Assembly: GCF_014206815.1 (NCBI RefSeq)
Contig: NZ_JACHNP010000001.1
Location: 1,826,456-1,890,455, forward strand
DNA: 64,000 nucleotides
Origin: Xanthomonas sp. F10
GTDB taxonomy: Bacteria; Pseudomonadota; Gammaproteobacteria; Xanthomonadales; Xanthomonadaceae
Direction of reading: 5' to 3'
Shown here: positions 62,110 to 64,000 of the stretch, in pieces
Layout of the letters: each line of letters opens with the position of its first letter
Numbering within the stretch: the first letter of the stretch is position 1
Program-made: the position numbers and the translations under genes
Notes under the pieces: generated by a model
What the model was told of the DNA's origin: nothing
The model's database searches: none
What the model saw: the letters and a program-made list of their open reading frames with translations, nothing else

Positions 62110-62610
62110 TGGCGAGCTCCTGGAGGATGGCGAGACGGGACAGTGGACAAACGCAGGCCGAACGACGCCGTGCCGGCGCCATGCCGACGGACGGACCTGC
62201 TGGATGGCGGCGCCTGCGCGGCGCCTGCGGTGGCATGCCTGCGCCCGGCCATGGCAGCCTGGCGCACCGCGGGGAGGCCGATGTCCTGCGCGCACGGCCG
62301 TGCGCGGCTCCCCCGCTACTGCGATGACGTCCGACGACGCCGGCGGCGCTCCGGTAGCGCGCCGGCGCCACGGCCGGTACGACGATGCGATCAGATTTTC
62401 ATCACGCGGTCACACTGTGACGTGGATACACGGCCGCGTCTTGTCGCGATTCGCGGTTTCCCGTGCGGAATCATGCATGGTCGTGCGTGGCGCCGCGCTG
62501 CACGCGGCGAGCGTGCCGCGGCATGGCGCCGTGTCGCATAGTGACGATCACGACAGGCACGCGCTGCCATCGGCCGTGCGGGGCGATGCGGACGGTACCG
62601 CCACGCGGCG
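62110..62610. other. Region between GH127 and the TonB-dependent receptor
   Basis: 501 bases with no supportable gene. It should contain the receptor promoter. The perfect inverted repeat GTCACA-C-TGTGAC lies at 62409-62421. Confidence 0.5.
62409..62421. promoter_or_regulatory. Inverted repeat GTCACA-N1-TGTGAC, possible operator
   Basis: Perfect 6-base arms around one base, about 300 bases upstream of the receptor start. The half-sites resemble CRP-type TGTGA but in the opposite order, so a CRP/Clp site is not supported. A different regulator may bind. Confidence 0.3.
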
Positions 62611-64000
62611 TCACGCCGGGATCAGCCAGCCGCCGAACAGCGGGCCGGCAGTGTCGCCGTGCTGCGGCTCGATGCGCACGGTCAGCGGCTGCGCATCGCG
62701 GGTCAGCGCCGGCGGCAACGGGTAGTCGCGGTCGACGAAATCGATCACCTGGCCGCGCTCCACCGCCACCTCCACGGCCAGCTTGCCATTGACCAGGATG
62801 TTGAAGCGACCCTTGTCGCTGCCCCAGAAGCGCAGGCGCAGCGCCAGCGGTTGCGCACTGCCGCGCATGCGGAACTCGACGAAGCCCTTGCCGCGCACGT
62901 CGCGGCACTGCTGGCGACGGTAGGCGCCACCGAAGGAGGTGTCGCTGCGCAGCTGGTGCGCCTGCTCGGAGGCCTCGTCGCCGAACTGGATCATGTCCAC
63001 CGCGATCGCGCGCAGCTTGTCCTGCTCGGCCTGGCGGCGCGCCCGCCGCTGCGCCTCCTCCGCCCACTGGGCGGGGTCCATGCGCTTGAAATACAGCGCA
63101 CTGCGGCGCTCGTACTGCGCGTAGAACGGCACGAAGGTCAGGCCCGGCGGCTGCGTGCTGCTGGCCTGGAAATGGCCGGGCTGCGGCAGCTCGGCAAAGC
63201 CGCGCAGCGGATCGGCCGCGGCCACCAACGCCGGGTCCGGCGCATCGTAGGGGGTGCTCACCGGCCCCAGGTCGGCCGCCAGCGCCAGCGGCCCGCGCAT
63301 CACCACCACCGTGTCCGTATCGCCGGCGGCATGTTCCAGCCGCAGCGGCGTGGCCAGGTCCAGGTCGATCACGTCGCCGGCGCGCCAGTCACGCTCCAGC
63401 GTCAGATAGCCGTCGGCCAGCGCCGCGCGTGCGGGCTTGCCATTCACGCGCAAGGTGTAGCGGCCCTGGCACCAGGCCGGCACCCGCAACAGCAGGCGCC
63501 GCGGTGTGCGTGCACCAGCGCGCAGCACCTGCAGGCGCACCTTGCCGTTGTCGGGCACGCCGCTGTCCAGTTCCAGCGCCAGGTCGCGCTCGCTCCAGTC
63601 CAGCCACGAGGGGATGTAGAGATTCACGTACAGCGAGGTGTCGTCCTGCCAGTAGATGGCATCGCCGAACTGCGCATGCGCTTCCATGCCGCTGCCGACG
63701 CAGCACCAGAACGAGTCGAACTTGTCGGAGAAACCGCGCTCGCCGCCGCTGATCATCGGCGTCATGTAAGTGAACATGCCGGTGCCCGGATGCTGCGCGG
63801 CCATGGTGTGGTTGTGCAGCGTGCGCTCGTAGTAGTCGAAGTAACGCGCCTGCGGCGTCCACTGGTACAGATGCCGGGTCAGCTTGAGCATGTTGTAGCT
63901 GTTGCAATGCTCGCAGGTCTGCTCGGTCAGGAACGCGGCGATGGTATCGGGCTCCTGGAAGTACTCGCGGTCGGCATTGCCGCCGATCACGTAGCTGTAG
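62611..64000 (-). CDS. GH127 family beta-L-arabinofuranosidase, 5' end beyond window
   Basis: 463 C-terminal residues are visible; the N-terminus lies past the right edge (reading YSYVIGGNADREYF at the border). Signature blocks are EQTCEHCNSYNMLKLTRHLY (catalytic Glu and zinc Cys) and SFWCCVGSGMEAH (Cys-Cys with the nucleophile), typical of GH127 enzymes with Cys-Glu catalysis. They release L-arabinofuranose, for example from hydroxyproline-linked plant arabinosides. A C-terminal beta-sandwich follows, to WLIPA. Together with the receptor it suggests plant-derived glycan use. Confidence 0.9.
   Translation of the reverse strand, partial: YSYVIGGNADREYFQEPDTIAAFLTEQTCEHCNSYNMLKLTRHLYQWTPQARYFDYYERTLHNHTMAAQHPGTGMFTYMTPMISGGERGFSDKFDSFWCCVGSGMEAHAQFGDAIYWQDDTSLYVNLYIPSWLDWSERDLALELDSGVPDNGKVRLQVLRAGARTPRRLLLRVPAWCQGRYTLRVNGKPARAALADGYLTLERDWRAGDVIDLDLATPLRLEHAAGDTDTVVVMRGPLALAADLGPVSTPYDAPDPALVAAADPLRGFAELPQPGHFQASSTQPPGLTFVPFYAQYERRSALYFKRMDPAQWAEEAQRRARRQAEQDKLRAIAVDMIQFGDEASEQAHQLRSDTSFGGAYRRQQCRDVRGKGFVEFRMRGSAQPLALRLRFWGSDKGRFNILVNGKLAVEVAVERGQVIDFVDRDYPLPPALTRDAQPLTVRIEPQHGDTAGPLFGGWLIPA

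Noticed and set aside
62409-62421. CRP/Clp binding site upstream of the receptor
   Set aside because: The half-sites are in the order TCACA-N-TGTGA with a one-base gap, not TGTGA-N6-TCACA.

Overview
The window is GC-rich (about 65-70 %) and densely coded. The gene set points to Xanthomonadaceae, most likely Xanthomonas: a murL/murD2 pair for D-glutamate insertion into peptidoglycan, an aspartate kinase fused to diaminopimelate decarboxylase, a sufR-B-C-D-S operon, paired S9 peptidases, a GH9 cellulase, a TonB-dependent receptor beside a GH127 enzyme, and characteristic dispersed repeats (GTAGGAGCGGC inverted repeats, GGGATTGGGG tracts, CCCTCTCCC hairpins). No rRNA, tRNA or CRISPR array was seen.

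Layout. 1-6546: peptide use, with a secreted S9 peptidase cut by the left edge, an OPT oligopeptide transporter and a POT di/tripeptide transporter. 6547-9252: a lower-GC cassette with a 54-residue RiPP precursor that fits a lasso-peptide rule, a transcription attenuator and an asparagine-synthetase-like cyclase. No leader-peptidase (B) gene is visible. The cassette sits between a decayed C-terminal fragment of an S9 peptidase and an intact S9 peptidase (9253-11235).

11454-21316: a LacI-regulated sugar locus. A divergent LacI gene and two copies of the palindrome CAATCGATTG mark its two outer ends. Between them lie three xylose-isomerase-like TIM-barrel proteins, a NupG-type permease, a Gfo/Idh/MocA oxidoreductase, a cytochrome c, a PF06439 (3-keto-disaccharide hydrolase type) protein, a Tat-targeted Gluconate_2-dh3 subunit and a GMC flavoprotein with a C-x5-C-x3-C cluster motif. 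Together these look like a periplasmic glucoside 3-dehydrogenase and the pathway that uses its 3-keto product.

22062-32241: housekeeping genes (ssb, a polyprenyl diphosphate synthase, a dienelactone hydrolase), then a leftward translationally coupled operon: aspartate kinase/DAP decarboxylase, a 4-TM protein, murL, murD2. Next come a decayed and an intact PhzF copy. 32340-38049: envelope and stress genes (glycine-zipper protein, osmC, an HU-like protein with a basic tail, DUF533 plus M23 peptidase, DUF3861, DUF1439, PfpI, SET methyltransferase). 38184-44568: the suf Fe-S operon with its promoter and two appended genes (GNAT, Rieske), broken by two palindromic repeats.

44846-56823: chemoreceptor, upp, GH9 cellulase lipoprotein, MBL hydrolase, ggt, ferredoxin, lipoprotein, coaD, rsmD, htpG. 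56824-57932: a gene-poor, AT-rich stretch with one small membrane ORF. 57933-64000: a malate/lactate-dehydrogenase-family reductase, a large TonB-dependent receptor and a GH127 arabinofuranosidase cut by the right edge.

Protein positions are counted from the chosen starts. Functional calls rest on motif and family recognition, without database searches.
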